DNA from: CADEED01 sp963839685
GTDB taxonomy: Bacteria; Pseudomonadota; Gammaproteobacteria; Steroidobacterales; Steroidobacteraceae
NCBI GenBank assembly: GCA_963839685.1
Contig: CAWIVS010000012.1
Coordinates: forward strand, 682,001-746,000
Reading direction: 5' to 3'
DNA: 64,000 nucleotides
Below, piece by piece: positions 1 to 10,142 of the stretch; positions within the stretch are counted from its first letter, which is position 1; the number at the start of each line of letters is the position of its first letter. A program made the position numbers and the translations under genes. Under the pieces are notes generated by a model, which ran no database searches, was not told where the DNA came from, and saw only the letters and a program-made list of their open reading frames with translations.

Positions 1-3000
1 CAGTGCGGCGAACATCTGGCAGCCATTGCAGACGCCGAGCGAGAAGGTGTCGCGGCGATTGAAAAAGCGCTGGAACTCGTCGCGGGTGCGCGCGTGGTAC
101 AGGATGGACTTGGCCCAGCCTTCACCGGCGCCCAGCACGTCGCCGTAGGAAAAGCCGCCGCAGGCCACCAGTCCCTTGAACCCGTCGAGGGAGACCCGAC
201 CCGACAACACGTCGCTCATGTGCACGTCGTGTGACTCGAAGCCCACGCGTTCCAGCACCGCGGCCATCTCGACCTGGCTGTTGACGCCCTGCTCACGCAA
301 CACGGCCACCTTGGGTCGTGCCTTGCCGATGTAGGGCGCCGCGATGTCCTCGTTCGGATCGAAGGTGAGCGCGACGTTGAGTCCGGGCGATCCGGTGTCG
401 CACGCGGCTGCGAATTCCTCGCGGGCGCAACCGGGCTCGTCACGCAGCTCACGCATGCGAAATGAGGTCTCCGACCAGGCGCGGCGCAGGTCCTCCCAGC
501 TCTCGTCGATACGGCCGGTGGCCGCCTCGATACGGACGCGCATCTCGCGCGTGGGCGCGCCGATGGCATGCGTGAGCTCCGCGAGGCCGTGGCGCGTGCA
601 CACCGCACGGACGGCTTCGAGCTGCGCCGCTTTCACCTGCAGCACCACGCCCAGCTCCTCGCTGAACAGCGCGCCCGCGGCGCCATTGGCGCCGGCGGGT
701 AGTTTGACGTCGAGCCCGCAGTGGCCCGCGAAAGCCATTTCAACCAGGGTCGCGAATACGCCGCCATCGGAACGATCGTGGTAGGCAACAACCAGGCCCT
801 GCGCACGCAACTCCGCGAGCGCCGCGGCGAGCTTCGTCAGCAGGCTGGCGTCATCGAGATCGGGCGGCGTCGCGCCCAGCGCACCATGCACCTGCGCCAG
901 CGATGAGGCACCGAGTCGATTCGCGCCCGCGCCCAGATCGATGAGCAGCAGGGTCGTCGCGCCGAGATCGGTGCGCAGCTGTGGCGTCCAGGTGTTGCGC
1001 ACATCGGCCACCGGCGCAAAGGCGGAAATTATCAACGACACCGGCGCCACCACGGATTTGCGCGCCGCGCCGTCGCCCCACACGGTTTTCATGGACAAGG
1101 AGTCCTTGCCTACTGGAATCGCGATTCCCAGCGCGGGACACAACTCCTCGCCCACGGTGTGCACCGTGGCATACAGCGCGGCGTCTTCGCCGGGTTCGCC
1201 GCAGGCTGCCATCCAGTTGGCCGACAGACGCACATCCCGCAACGTAGCGATGTCGGCAGCCAGTATGTTGGTCAGCGCTTCACCCACGGCGAGGCGGCCG
1301 GAGGCGGGAGCGTCGAGCACCGCCACCGGCGTGCGCTCGCCCATGGCCATGGCCTCGCCGGTATGACCGAAGTAGTCGGACAGCGTCACCGCAACGTCCG
1401 CAACCGGCACTTGCCACGGACCCACCATCTGGTCGCGGCTGATCATGCCGCCCACCGTGCGATCGCCGATGGAAATCAGGAAGGTCTTGTCAGCCACCGC
1501 CGGGAACCTGAGCAGCCGGTAGGCGGCGTCGCGCAGGTCGATGGCGCCGAGCCCCAGCGGTTCCTGCGGCGGCGTCACACGCCGCACGTCGCGCAACATC
1601 TTCGGCGCCTTGCCTAACAAGACTTCGAGCGGCAGATCGACTGGCCGCGTGCCGTTCTGGTGATCCTCGAGTACCAGTACGCCGGTGCCATTGATTTCCC
1701 CGATCACCGCAAACGGGCAGCGCTCGCGCCGTGCAATGGAGGCGAAGTCGTCGAGCTTGCCGGCGTCGACGATCAGCACGTAGCGCTCCTGCGACTCGTT
1801 GCACCACAGCTCCATGGGCGACATGCCGGGCTCGTCGTTGGGAATCGCCGCGAGGTCGATGACGGCGCCGCGTCCCGGGGTGTGCGCTACCGCTTCGGGG
1901 ACTGCATTCGACAAACCGCCGGCTCCCACGTCGTGGATCAGCAGTATGGGATTGAGATTCCAGCGAAAGCTGCATCTGTCGATGACTTCCTGGGCGCGGC
2001 GCTGGATTTCCGGATTGCCGCGCTGCACCGAGGCGAAGTCGAGATCGGCGCTGGAAGCGCCGCTGCCCATGGACGACGCCGCGCCGCCGCCCAGGCCGAT
2101 GAGCATGGCGGGTCCGCCGAGCACGATGATCTTCGCGCCGACGGGAATCTCGCATTTCTCGACGTGTTTTCGCCGCACGTTGCCCAGGCCGCCGGCAATC
2201 ATGATGGGTTTGTGGTAACCGCGCATGCGGTTGGCGGTATCCCCGGCCGCGGCCTGCTCGAAGCTGCGGAAATATCCGCAGATATTCGGCCGGCCGAACT
2301 CATTGTTGAACGCGGCACCGCCGATCGGGCCCTCGATCATGATGTCGAGCGCGGAGACGATGCGATCGGGTTTGCCCAAGTCTTTCGAAAGAGGGGATTT
2401 TTCCCAGGGCTGTTCGAAGCCCGGAATGCGCAGGTGTGAGACCGAGAATCCCGTGAGCCCCGCCTTGGGCTTGGCACCGCGACCGGTCGCGCCTTCGTCG
2501 CGGATCTCACCACCCGAACCGGTGGCTGCGCCGGGAAACGGCGAGATCGCCGTCGGGTGATTGTGAGTCTCGACCTTCATGAGGATGTCGATGGGCTCGT
2601 CGATGGCGCCGTAGATGTCGTTCTCGGGATTCGGCAAGAACCGTTTGCCCAGCGGTCCTTCGATCACCGACGCGTTGTCGCGGTACGCCGAGAGCACCCC
2701 CGCGGGATTCTTCGCGTGGGTATTGCGGATCATCTGGAACAGCGTCTTCGGCTGCTTCTGGCCATCGATCAACCAGTCGGCATTGAAGATCTTGTGACGG
2801 CAATGCTCGGAGTTCGCCTGCGCAAACATCATGAGCTCGACGTCGGTGGGATCGCGCTTCAGCGCCGCGAAGTTCGTCACCAGGTAGTCGATCTCGTCGT
2901 CGGACAACGCCAGCCCTAGCTCGGTATTGGCCGCGACCAGCGCATCGCGGCCAGAGGCCAGCGAGATGGTGCGCAGCGGGCGCGTGGCTTCGTGCGCGAA

Positions 3001-3465
3001 CAGGCGCGCTGCGTCGGCATGATCGAACAACACGGTTTCAGTCATGCGATCGAACAAGGCCGGAGTCAGCGCCTTCAGCTCTTCGCGGGACAACCCCTTC
3101 TCCATGGAAGAGGGCAGCTCAAAGGTCCACATGATGCCGCGCTCGATGCGGCGCACCGCCTCGAGGCCGCACACCTTCGCGATGTCGGTGGCCTTGCTGG
3201 ACCAGGGCGAAATCGTGCCGAAGCGCGGCACGACGATGACTTCCGCGCCCGCCACGCGCCGCACATCCGCGGCCTCGCGCGGCCCGTAGGTCAGCAGCCG
3301 TTCGAGCAGCGCGCGCTCGTGCGCGTCCAGGTCGCGCTCGAGATCGACGAAATGGAGGTAGCGCGCACTGATGGCGCCGAGGCCGGGCTGCAGCTTTTCG
3401 AGGGCCGGGCGCAGTTTGGCGATGCGGAAATCGGAGACTGCGGGGGCGCCTGGGAGCTCGATCAT
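1..3465 (-). CDS. purL: Phosphoribosylformylglycinamidine synthase (3' end off window)
   Basis: FGAM synthase makes formylglycinamidine ribonucleotide from FGAR, ATP and glutamine in the fourth step of purine synthesis, in the cytosol. The first 1155 residues are present. The start ATG at 3463-3465 begins MIELPG. The ATP/substrate region near residues 255-335 shows QANSEHCRHK, ETHNHPTAISPFPG and DEGATGRGAKPKAG. A second AIRS-like half and the glutamine amidotransferase domain follow, and the nucleophile motif GVCNGCQM ends at the window edge. The amidotransferase His and Glu lie outside the window. Enterobacterial PurL is close to 1300 residues, so roughly 140 are missing. The frame is intact throughout. 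In many gammaproteobacteria purL adjoins mltF and tadA; here the mltF-like gene and tadA lie 10-13 kb away, separated by inserted accessory genes. Confidence 0.97.
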   Translation of the reverse strand, partial: MIELPGAPAVSDFRIAKLRPALEKLQPGLGAISARYLHFVDLERDLDAHERALLERLLTYGPREAADVRRVAGAEVIVVPRFGTISPWSSKATDIAKVCGLEAVRRIERGIMWTFELPSSMEKGLSREELKALTPALFDRMTETVLFDHADAARLFAHEATRPLRTISLASGRDALVAANTELGLALSDDEIDYLVTNFAALKRDPTDVELMMFAQANSEHCRHKIFNADWLIDGQKQPKTLFQMIRNTHAKNPAGVLSAYRDNASVIEGPLGKRFLPNPENDIYGAIDEPIDILMKVETHNHPTAISPFPGAATGSGGEIRDEGATGRGAKPKAGLTGFSVSHLRIPGFEQPWEKSPLSKDLGKPDRIVSALDIMIEGPIGGAAFNNEFGRPNICGYFRSFEQAAAGDTANRMRGYHKPIMIAGGLGNVRRKHVEKCEIPVGAKIIVLGGPAMLIGLGGGAASSMGSGASSADLDFASVQRGNPEIQRRAQEVIDRCSFRWNLNPILLIHDVGAGGLSNAVPEAVAHTPGRGAVIDLAAIPNDEPGMSPMELWCNESQERYVLIVDAGKLDDFASIARRERCPFAVIGEINGTGVLVLEDHQNGTRPVDLPLEVLLGKAPKMLRDVRRVTPPQEPLGLGAIDLRDAAYRLLRFPAVADKTFLISIGDRTVGGMISRDQMVGPWQVPVADVAVTLSDYFGHTGEAMAMGERTPVAVLDAPASGRLAVGEALTNILAADIATLRDVRLSANWMAACGEPGEDAALYATVHTVGEELCPALGIAIPVGKDSLSMKTVWGDGAARKSVVAPVSLIISAFAPVADVRNTWTPQLRTDLGATTLLLIDLGAGANRLGASSLAQVHGALGATPPDLDDASLLTKLAAALAELRAQGLVVAYHDRSDGGVFATLVEMAFAGHCGLDVKLPAGANGAAGALFSEELGVVLQVKAAQLEAVRAVCTRHGLAELTHAIGAPTREMRVRIEAATGRIDESWEDLRRAWSETSFRMRELRDEPGCAREEFAAACDTGSPGLNVALTFDPNEDIAAPYIGKARPKVAVLREQGVNSQVEMAAVLERVGFESHDVHMSDVLSGRVSLDGFKGLVACGGFSYGDVLGAGEGWAKSILYHARTRDEFQRFFNRRDTFSLGVCNGCQMFAAL

Positions 3466-3495
3466 TGGAGGGCGCGAATTGTACAGAAACAGCAG

Positions 3496-3527
3496 GGGGA
3501 TTGGCGGCGCAAAGGCCACCAATCCCC
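3496..3527 (-). terminator. Possible terminator after the RTX gene
   Basis: A perfect 9-bp inverted repeat (GGGGATTGG / CCAATCCCC, arms 3496-3504 and 3519-3527) with a 14-nt loop lies about 20 nt past the RTX stop codon on the minus strand. The tract after it (TGCTGTTTCTGT) is only moderately T-rich, so termination efficiency is uncertain. It also lies just upstream of purL, between the two genes. Confidence 0.45.
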
Positions 3528-3546
3528 GCCCAAATCACCCCTCAAA

Positions 3547-6508
3547 TTACGCCTGGAACAAGAAGTCGTCGGCTTGAAGTTGCGAAGCCTGGACCCCAAG
3601 TAGCGTGATCTCGTCGTCGCCAAAATCGAGCACGACACCACCAAAGACCCCGTGGGCGTTGGCCAGGACATCACCAAAGTCGTCGATGCCCGCCACCTTG
3701 CTCAGGTCGATGCGGTCTTCGGTTCCGGAGCCGGCGTGAAAATCGAGGATGGTGAAATCGTCCTCGCCCGCGAACAGGTCATCGCCGGCGCCGCCAAACA
3801 TCACGTCGTTGCCGGCACCGCCGTCCAGGACGTCATCGCCGACGTTTCCGAACAACAGATCACTGCCCGCGCCACCCAGCAGCTTTGCATCGCTGGCGCC
3901 CGCAATGAGCAAGTCGCTGCCGCTGCCGCCGTCGAGCGTGATCAGCGCGGCGCTGGCCGGCAGACTCGCAGCACTGATCACATCCGCACCGCCCGCGCCA
4001 CGCACCACCACGGTGTCCGAAGCATCGGTATTCGCGACGCGCATTTGCTGGGAAAGTCCATTGACGAGAATGTCGTCACCGCTCGCCGTCACGCTGAGGA
4101 ATTCGCTGCGTGCGCCGCCGCTCACGCTGACGGTGTCGTTGTCGCCGTCGCCGGAGGTGCCGTCGACCGCGGCCGCCAGATTGACGGAAACTTCGCGGAC
4201 ATCCGTGCCGCGCAGCTCGCCGATGTCGACGCTGTCGATCCCGTCGCCCGCGAAGAGCTCCACGCGCTCGAAGTGCTCCTGGTTCATGACGATGTTGCCG
4301 ACATTGCGCGTGAGCAGCACATCGTTGCCGCCCGCATTCAGCGCGAAAATTTCGTTGGCGGCTGAGCCATTGAACTCATGGGTATCGAAGCCGCTCTGGC
4401 CGTCGATGACATCGCTGCCTTCGCCGGGATTCCACTGGAAGCGGTCGTTGCCGGCACCCAGCGACACCGAGTCGACGCCGATGCCACCGTTGACGAAGTC
4501 CGCACCCGCGCTGCCGATGATGCGGTCATCGCCGGTTTCGCCGAACAGCCTGAGCTGGATGCGGTTGCCGGAGAGGCCTGACGCGTCCAGCGTGTCGTTG
4601 CCGGCGCCGGCCAGCACGTCGAAGCGGTCATTGGCGGACTCCGCGCCGGTGATGCGCACGTCGGTCGCGAGGCCCGTGGCAAGCACGCTGCCCGCCGATG
4701 CGTTCGCAATCTTGATCGTCTCCGCCGCCGCACCACCGCGCATGCTGACGGAATCGACCGCGCCGTCACCGCTGCTCGAACCCTGCGTCGTGCCGAGGTT
4801 GACCACGATCTGGTCGGCGGCCGTGCCGCTGAGATCGTTGATCACGACGTTGTCCGCACCGCCGAGCGCGTCGAACACGATGCGCTCCACGCCATCCATG
4901 TCCATGGTGACGTTGGCCACGTCGCGGAAGAAGTTCACGCGCTGCCCGATGGCCGAAATCGTGACGTTCTCGCCGACGCCTGCGCCATTGAAATCCATGG
5001 TGTCGGTACCGTCCTGGCCTTCGATGGTGTCGCTGCCGTCACCCGGATCCCAGGTGAACAAATCGTTGCCGGCACCGAGCTGAGCGAAGTCATTGCCGTT
5101 GTCACCAAACACCGTATCGTTTCCATCACCCGCGACGATGCTGTCCGCACCCTGACTGCCGTTGATGGTGTCATTGCCCGCACCCGCGTCGATGGTGAGG
5201 CGCGGACCGGTCGCGGCCAGCGCAGTCGCATTGATGTTGTCGTTGCCGCCTCCGGTGTTCACGGCCAGCCGGTCACTGCCGGCTTCGGCGCCGAGGATAC
5301 GCAGCTGCGCCGGGAGTCCGTTCACCTGCGTTTCCGCGCCCGCGGTTGCAATCGTCACAGTGTCGGCACTGGCGCGACCACTGACATTGATCGTGTCGGT
5401 CTGCGGCATCGGCGGCGCCGAGGTCGATCACGACTTCGCGCACGTCGGTGACAGACACGTCGCCGATGTTGAAAGTGTCCGCACTACCGAGCGCATTGAG
5501 CTCGATGCGCTCGACGTCGTTCAGGTCCATGACGATGTTGCCGAGATTGCGCGTGAAGAGCGCGCGGCCGCCGTTGGCCGCAAGCTCGAATATCTCGTTG
5601 CGCCGCGCTGCCGTTGAACAGCATGGTGTCACTGCCATCCTGGCCTTCGACCACGTCGCTGCCGTCACCCGGATCCCACTGGAACACGTCATTGCCGGCG
5701 CCGAGGAAGGCGACGATCACTGCCCTGCTGGCCGTCGATGAAATCGTCGCCGTTGCCGCCGAGCAGGATGTCGTCGCCGTTGCCACCGAGAATCTGGTCA
5801 TTTCCGTCGCCGCCGTCCACGGTGAAGGAGGTCAGCGCTGCCAGGTTGCCGGTGGCCGAGAAAGAATCATCGCCGCCGTTCATGTTGACGACCACCCTCT
5901 CGGTGCTGCCGATATCGAGCGCGAACGGCGCCGGGTTGATGCGATCGAAACGCACCCGCGTGCCATTGGCCGTGGCGGTGAATTGCTCGGCGGCATTGCC
6001 GCCGTTCACCTCTGCCACGTCGTCACCCTCGCCGCCCTCCATGAGGTCGCTGTCGTCGCCCGGGTTCCAGATCATGCGATCGTTGCCGCCCTGGCCGAAC
6101 ATCTGGTCGTCGTCGTCTCCGCCAGTCAGCGTGTCGTTGCCTTCGCCACCGAACAGCAGGTCGAAGCCGCCCTTGCCCAGCAGCGTGTCGTTGCCGTCCT
6201 GGCCGAAAAGCTGATCCCCGCCAGCGCCGCCGCTCAGCGTGTCGTTGCCTGCCCCGCCGAAAAGATTCGCGCTCGGCAGCGCACCGTTGCTTTCGTTGAG
6301 CGTGATGGTGTCATTGCCGCCCTGGCCGAAAGCCTGGATCTGGGCGGTGTTGGCCACCGTGGGCGTATCGCCGAGGATTGCCACGGCACCGCCGTTGACG
6401 AGGATGTCGCCGGCCGCGTCGCGGCTGACCGCGACGTTGTTGTCGAGCGCATCCCCGATGGTGCTCAGTTGCCCGGTCGGTGGAATTGAAGGTGCTGGTG
6501 ATGCTCAT
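3547..6508 (-). CDS. RTX (hemolysin-type calcium-binding repeat) secreted protein, four apparent frameshifts
   Basis: This is the likely substrate of the adjacent type I secretion system. Start ATG at 6506-6508 has GGAGAG upstream. The protein is rich in degenerate GGxGxD nonapeptides (for example GGAGNDTLSGG, GGAGNDVMFGGAG) that form calcium-binding beta rolls, interleaved with repeated modules carrying WDPGDGSD and a following FNG. The C-terminus ends in DDFLFQA, typical of an uncleaved type I secretion signal. The reading frame changes near 6472, 5715, 5600 and 5407. Each change is explained by one extra base, and the repeat homology continues without loss across every joint. Corrected, the product would be about 985 residues. 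These are more likely sequence errors than decay, but an inactive gene cannot be excluded. The biological target (adhesin, protease-like or surface-layer role) is not evident; no catalytic motif was seen. Confidence 0.85.
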
Positions 6509-6535
6509 GAAATGCTCTCCATGGTAGGTAAGTCG

Positions 6536-7864
6536 TCAGGTTTCGCGCATGGCGCGATTCGTGAACACCGTGATCGGGCTCACGAGGTAATCGAACAGGG
6601 TGCGGTCTGAGGTCGTGACGAACAGCTCGGCGGGCATGCCGGCCTTGAGCTGGATGTCGGGGTGGTGCTCGAGTGCGGCCGCGTCCACTTCCACCGTGGC
6701 GGCGAACCACGACTCGCCGGTATCGGCATCATTCATGCGATCCGGCGAGACAAAGGTGACGCGACCCGGCAGCAGGGGTGTGGTGCGTGCATCGAAGGCC
6801 GCAAGCCGCACCCGCGCCGGGGCGTCGGTGTAAACGTGGTTGATGTCCTGGGGGCGGATGCGCGCCTCGACCACCAGCATCTCGTTGCTGGGCACCACAT
6901 CGAGGATGGCGCCGCCGGCGGCCAATACTTCGCCGGGGGCGGTGACGCGTAATCCCATGATCACGCCGTCGACCGGCGAGCGGATCGACTGCCGCTCCAC
7001 CTGGTCCTTGGACGGACGCAACTTTTCCTCGAGCTCGCGCAGTCGCGCCGAAGTAGTTTTGACCTCATCGGCGGCCGCCTGGCTGTATCGATTGCGCGTG
7101 TCGGCCATGCGCGCCCTGACCTCGGCGGCCCGCTGGCGAGCCAGCGCCAGCTCGCCAAGCGTTTCGCCCAGCCGGCTGCGGTAATCGGCGTCGGCCCGCT
7201 GCAGCGGCAGCAACCGCGCGCGCGGCACGTAACCCTGCGTCACGAGTTTTTCGTTGAGGGCGAGCTCCTCGGCGGCAAGACGCCCGGATTCGCGCACCGA
7301 CTCGATTTGCGACTCGAGCGCCTGCGACTGCGCATGCGAGGCACCCAGCTGCAATTGCAGCGCGTCGATCTGCTCGTCGAGCGTGCGCCGGCGCGCGGTG
7401 AATTGGGCGCGCTCGCGCGCCAGGTGTTCGGTAACGCTCGGCTCGGCGGCGAGTGCCGGGTCGATGGCGAATTCGCGCGCCAGGGTGGATTCGGCGGACA
7501 CCCGGGCGTTGCGCACACGCTCCGCGCGGTACTGATCCTCGAGCAGCGCGAGCTCCGCGTCGCTGCGCACGTCGTCGATGATCATCAGCACGTCGCCGGC
7601 ATGCACCCGCTGGCCGTTGCGCACCTTGATTTCGCGCACGATGCCGCCTTCGCGGTGTTGCACGGTCTTGCGCTCGAGCTCCACCTTGATGCGCGCGGCC
7701 GCGATGACGGCGCCGGAGATCGGCGCGACCGAGGCCCATACGGCGAGCAGCGCCGCGGCGATGGCCAGAGGCAGGAATACCGCGCGACGGCCGAAGCGAT
7801 GCGCGGACGAGTCCGGCGGCGCGTCCAGCAGTGTCGCGAGAGTGGCTGGAGCCGCGGCGCTCAT
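6536..7864 (-). CDS. HlyD-family type I secretion periplasmic adaptor
   Basis: This membrane-fusion protein links the inner-membrane ABC exporter to a TolC-type outer-membrane channel, which is not in this window. The 442 residues show a short cytosolic N-terminus and one transmembrane segment at about residues 27-50. A first lipoyl half follows (HREGGIVREIKVRNG, near 70), then a long Glu/Arg/Leu-rich coiled coil around 105-290, and a second lipoyl half and beta-barrel with SPVDGVIMGL. The start overlaps the ABC gene stop by 4 nt (ATGA), and the RTX gene follows 27 nt downstream. The three genes therefore form one minus-strand operon in the order ATPase, adaptor, substrate. Length and domain order match PrtE/HlyD relatives. 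Confidence 0.93.
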   Translation of the reverse strand: MSAAAPATLATLLDAPPDSSAHRFGRRAVFLPLAIAAALLAVWASVAPISGAVIAAARIKVELERKTVQHREGGIVREIKVRNGQRVHAGDVLMIIDDVRSDAELALLEDQYRAERVRNARVSAESTLAREFAIDPALAAEPSVTEHLARERAQFTARRRTLDEQIDALQLQLGASHAQSQALESQIESVRESGRLAAEELALNEKLVTQGYVPRARLLPLQRADADYRSRLGETLGELALARQRAAEVRARMADTRNRYSQAAADEVKTTSARLRELEEKLRPSKDQVERQSIRSPVDGVIMGLRVTAPGEVLAAGGAILDVVPSNEMLVVEARIRPQDINHVYTDAPARVRLAAFDARTTPLLPGRVTFVSPDRMNDADTGESWFAATVEVDAAALEHHPDIQLKAGMPAELFVTTSDRTLFDYLVSPITVFTNRAMRET

Positions 7865-9555
7865 GCGCTCACCGGCAGCGCTTCGGGCGCGGGAAACGCG
7901 AGTATCTTGGGATTCTCGGCGAGCCGCGCGAGCACCAGTTGCGCGGGACCAAAGGCTTCGATCTTGCCGTTGCGCAGGATCGCCAGCCGGTCGAGGCGCG
8001 CAATGAGATTGCGCCGGTGGCTGACGATCACCACCGTCACACCCCTCGCCTTGATCTCGATGAGCGCGGCGGCCAGCGCGGCATCGCCCTCCTCGTCGAG
8101 ATTGGAGTTCGGCTCATCGAGCACCAGCAGGCGCGGATCGCCATACAGTGCGCGTGCCAGTGCGATGCGCTGGCGCTGGCCGCCGGACAGCAGGCAACCA
8201 CCCTCGCCGATCTCGGTGTCATACCCGTCGGGCAGTCGCAGGATGAGATCGTGTGCCTGCGCGAGACGTGCAGCGCGAATCACCGCTTCGGGGTCCGGCT
8301 TCTGCAGCCGCGCGATGTTGGCCGTGACGCTGCCGCCGAACAGCTCCACGTTCTGCGGCAGGTAACCGATGGCGCGCCCGAGTGAATCCCGATCCCAACG
8401 CGCGATGTCGGCGCCATCCAGGCGCACGGTGCCGGACTGCGCCTTGCGCATGCCCAGCAGCAATCGCAGCAGCGTGGTCTTGCCCGATGCGCTGGGACCG
8501 ACCAGCCCCAGGCTCTCCCCGGGGAATGCGGTCAGGCTCACGCCGCGCAGCAATGGCGCGCGCTGCGCCGAAAATGAGTAGGTGAGTCTCTCGACCTCGA
8601 GGCGGCCGCGCGGCGCCGGCAACGGCAGCGGCGCGCCTCGTGCGGGGGCGGCACGCTGTGCGAGCCGCAGCCAGGCGCTGCGCGCCTCGATCATGGCCTT
8701 CCACCCGCTGATCAGCAGCTCGACCGGCTGCAGCGCGCGCCCGAGCAGGATGGTGGCGGCGATCATGATGCCGGGCGAGGCTTCGCGGCCGACGACCAGC
8801 CAGGCGCCAAATCCGAGCGCGGTCATCTGCAGGAGCTGGCGCGCCGTGCGAGCCAGCGCGCCGAGCCGTACGCTCGCCTCCGTCAGGTTTTCCTGCGCCG
8901 CGTGTTGCTCGTCGCAGCGCGCCTGCCAGCCGGCAAGCGCGTCACCGGTCATTCCCATGGCGACGACAGTTTCGGCGTTGCGCAGCAGTGCGTCGGCATT
9001 GCGTTGCGCTGCGCGCGCGGCGGCCAGGGCCCGTTCGGTGCGGCGTCGCGTCGTGCGCTCGGTCAACACGCCGAGGCCGAACAGCAGGACGGCGCCGAGC
9101 GCCGCGATGCCGCCCAGCAACGGATGCATGACCGTGATGATGAGCAGATACACCGGCACCCACGGCGCGTCGAACAGCGCGACGACACCGGCGCTTGCCA
9201 GCAGCTTGCGCAGCTGCGCCACGTCGCGCAGCGCATCGTGTTCGCCGCGCGTACCGGCCGAGGATTCGACCAGCTGGCCGACAAGGGCTTCCGGGGCGAG
9301 GCGCGCTTCGACGCTACGACCCGCGGCCGCGAGCGTGCGCGCGCGCGCCACATCCATGTAGTAACCCAGCACCAGCATGAGCAGCACCGGCACCGCGAGC
9401 ATGATCAGCGTCTCCACGCTGCCGCTCGCGAACACGCGGTCGAAGACCTGCAGCATGTACAGGGCGGGCGCCAGCATCGCGACGTTGAGCAGCAGGCTGG
9501 CGAGTGCCGCAAGCCTGATGAAGGGACGAATCTGTTGCGCCAGTAGCCAATCCAT
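7861..9555 (-). CDS. Type I secretion ABC transporter, permease plus ATPase (PrtD-like)
   Basis: This inner-membrane exporter powers one-step secretion of RTX proteins. Of the 564 residues, the N-terminal 300 form a transmembrane domain with hydrophobic helices beginning at residues 10-60. It has no C39 peptidase domain, so the substrate is not processed at a GG leader. The C-terminal nucleotide-binding domain has Walker A GPSASGKTT, a Q-loop region LPQNVELFG, signature LSGGQRQR and Walker B LLVLDEPNSNLD. The start ATG at 9553-9555 has a strong AAGGAGGAG ribosome-binding site. It is the first gene of the T1SS operon and overlaps the adaptor gene by 4 nt. Confidence 0.95.
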   Translation of the reverse strand: MDWLLAQQIRPFIRLAALASLLLNVAMLAPALYMLQVFDRVFASGSVETLIMLAVPVLLMLVLGYYMDVARARTLAAAGRSVEARLAPEALVGQLVESSAGTRGEHDALRDVAQLRKLLASAGVVALFDAPWVPVYLLIITVMHPLLGGIAALGAVLLFGLGVLTERTTRRRTERALAAARAAQRNADALLRNAETVVAMGMTGDALAGWQARCDEQHAAQENLTEASVRLGALARTARQLLQMTALGFGAWLVVGREASPGIMIAATILLGRALQPVELLISGWKAMIEARSAWLRLAQRAAPARGAPLPLPAPRGRLEVERLTYSFSAQRAPLLRGVSLTAFPGESLGLVGPSASGKTTLLRLLLGMRKAQSGTVRLDGADIARWDRDSLGRAIGYLPQNVELFGGSVTANIARLQKPDPEAVIRAARLAQAHDLILRLPDGYDTEIGEGGCLLSGGQRQRIALARALYGDPRLLVLDEPNSNLDEEGDAALAAALIEIKARGVTVVIVSHRRNLIARLDRLAILRNGKIEAFGPAQLVLARLAENPKILAFPAPEALPVSA

Positions 9556-9716
9556 GGCCGCTCCTCCTTATGTACGCAGGATGAGTGGCGACACGGACAC
9601 ACGCGGTTCCGCGCCAGCCGCGCGGGCGGCGCGGTTTCTTTTTCCAGCGGAAGGGAACCGAAAGCGCCTGACGCGAGAATGCGTCGGCTAACTACAGGAC
9701 GACGGCGCCGGGGCGG

Positions 9717-10097
9717 CTACCTTTTCGGGCCCGGCTCAGTACCCGCCGGTGGATACATCCCCAGCGGAAATTGCGCGACATTGTTGCCTTCGAAGGTGCT
9801 GATCTTGCTCACACCCTGCTTCTTCACTTCGTCGATCCGCAGGATGGAATGCATCGGAAGCATGGTGCACTTGACGTCGGTGAACTCGGACTTGATGCGT
9901 TCTTCAGAGGGGTCGAGCACCACCGTCGAACGCTCTCCGAAGACCATCTCTTCGACCTCGATGAAGCCGAACAAGCGACCCTGGCTCACTTTTCGAGCGT
10001 AGACCTCGTAAACCTTGCCTTGGTTCACGAACATAATCTTGAAAATGTGACTGGATGCCATCGATGCGACTAGGGGGGCGGTAACCTGCCCCTTCAT
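9717..10097 (-). CDS. DUF1820 family protein
   Basis: The core HIFKIMFVNQGKVYEVYARKV followed by GFIEVEEMVF matches DUF1820, a small gammaproteobacterial family of unknown function with no predicted membrane segment. The longest frame gives 126 residues from 10097. Family members usually begin just before the HI[FY] motif, so a start at 10061 (MASSHIFK, 114 residues) is equally likely; neither has a clear ribosome-binding site. It faces away from the FHA gene. The 160 bp between it and the T1SS operon contain no gene that I can support. Confidence 0.85.
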   Translation of the reverse strand: MKGQVTAPLVASMASSHIFKIMFVNQGKVYEVYARKVSQGRLFGFIEVEEMVFGERSTVVLDPSEERIKSEFTDVKCTMLPMHSILRIDEVKKQGVSKISTFEGNNVAQFPLGMYPPAGTEPGPKR

Positions 10098-10142
10098 ACA
10101 CGCATGGGCGGCGGGAAGCTAGGGCCCTGAGGGTACCGATAC

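Noticed and set aside
3749..5083. A 444-codon plus-strand frame opposite the RTX gene
   Set aside because: It is Ser/Pro-rich, has no recognisable domain, and is what the complement of Asp/Gly-rich RTX codons produces.
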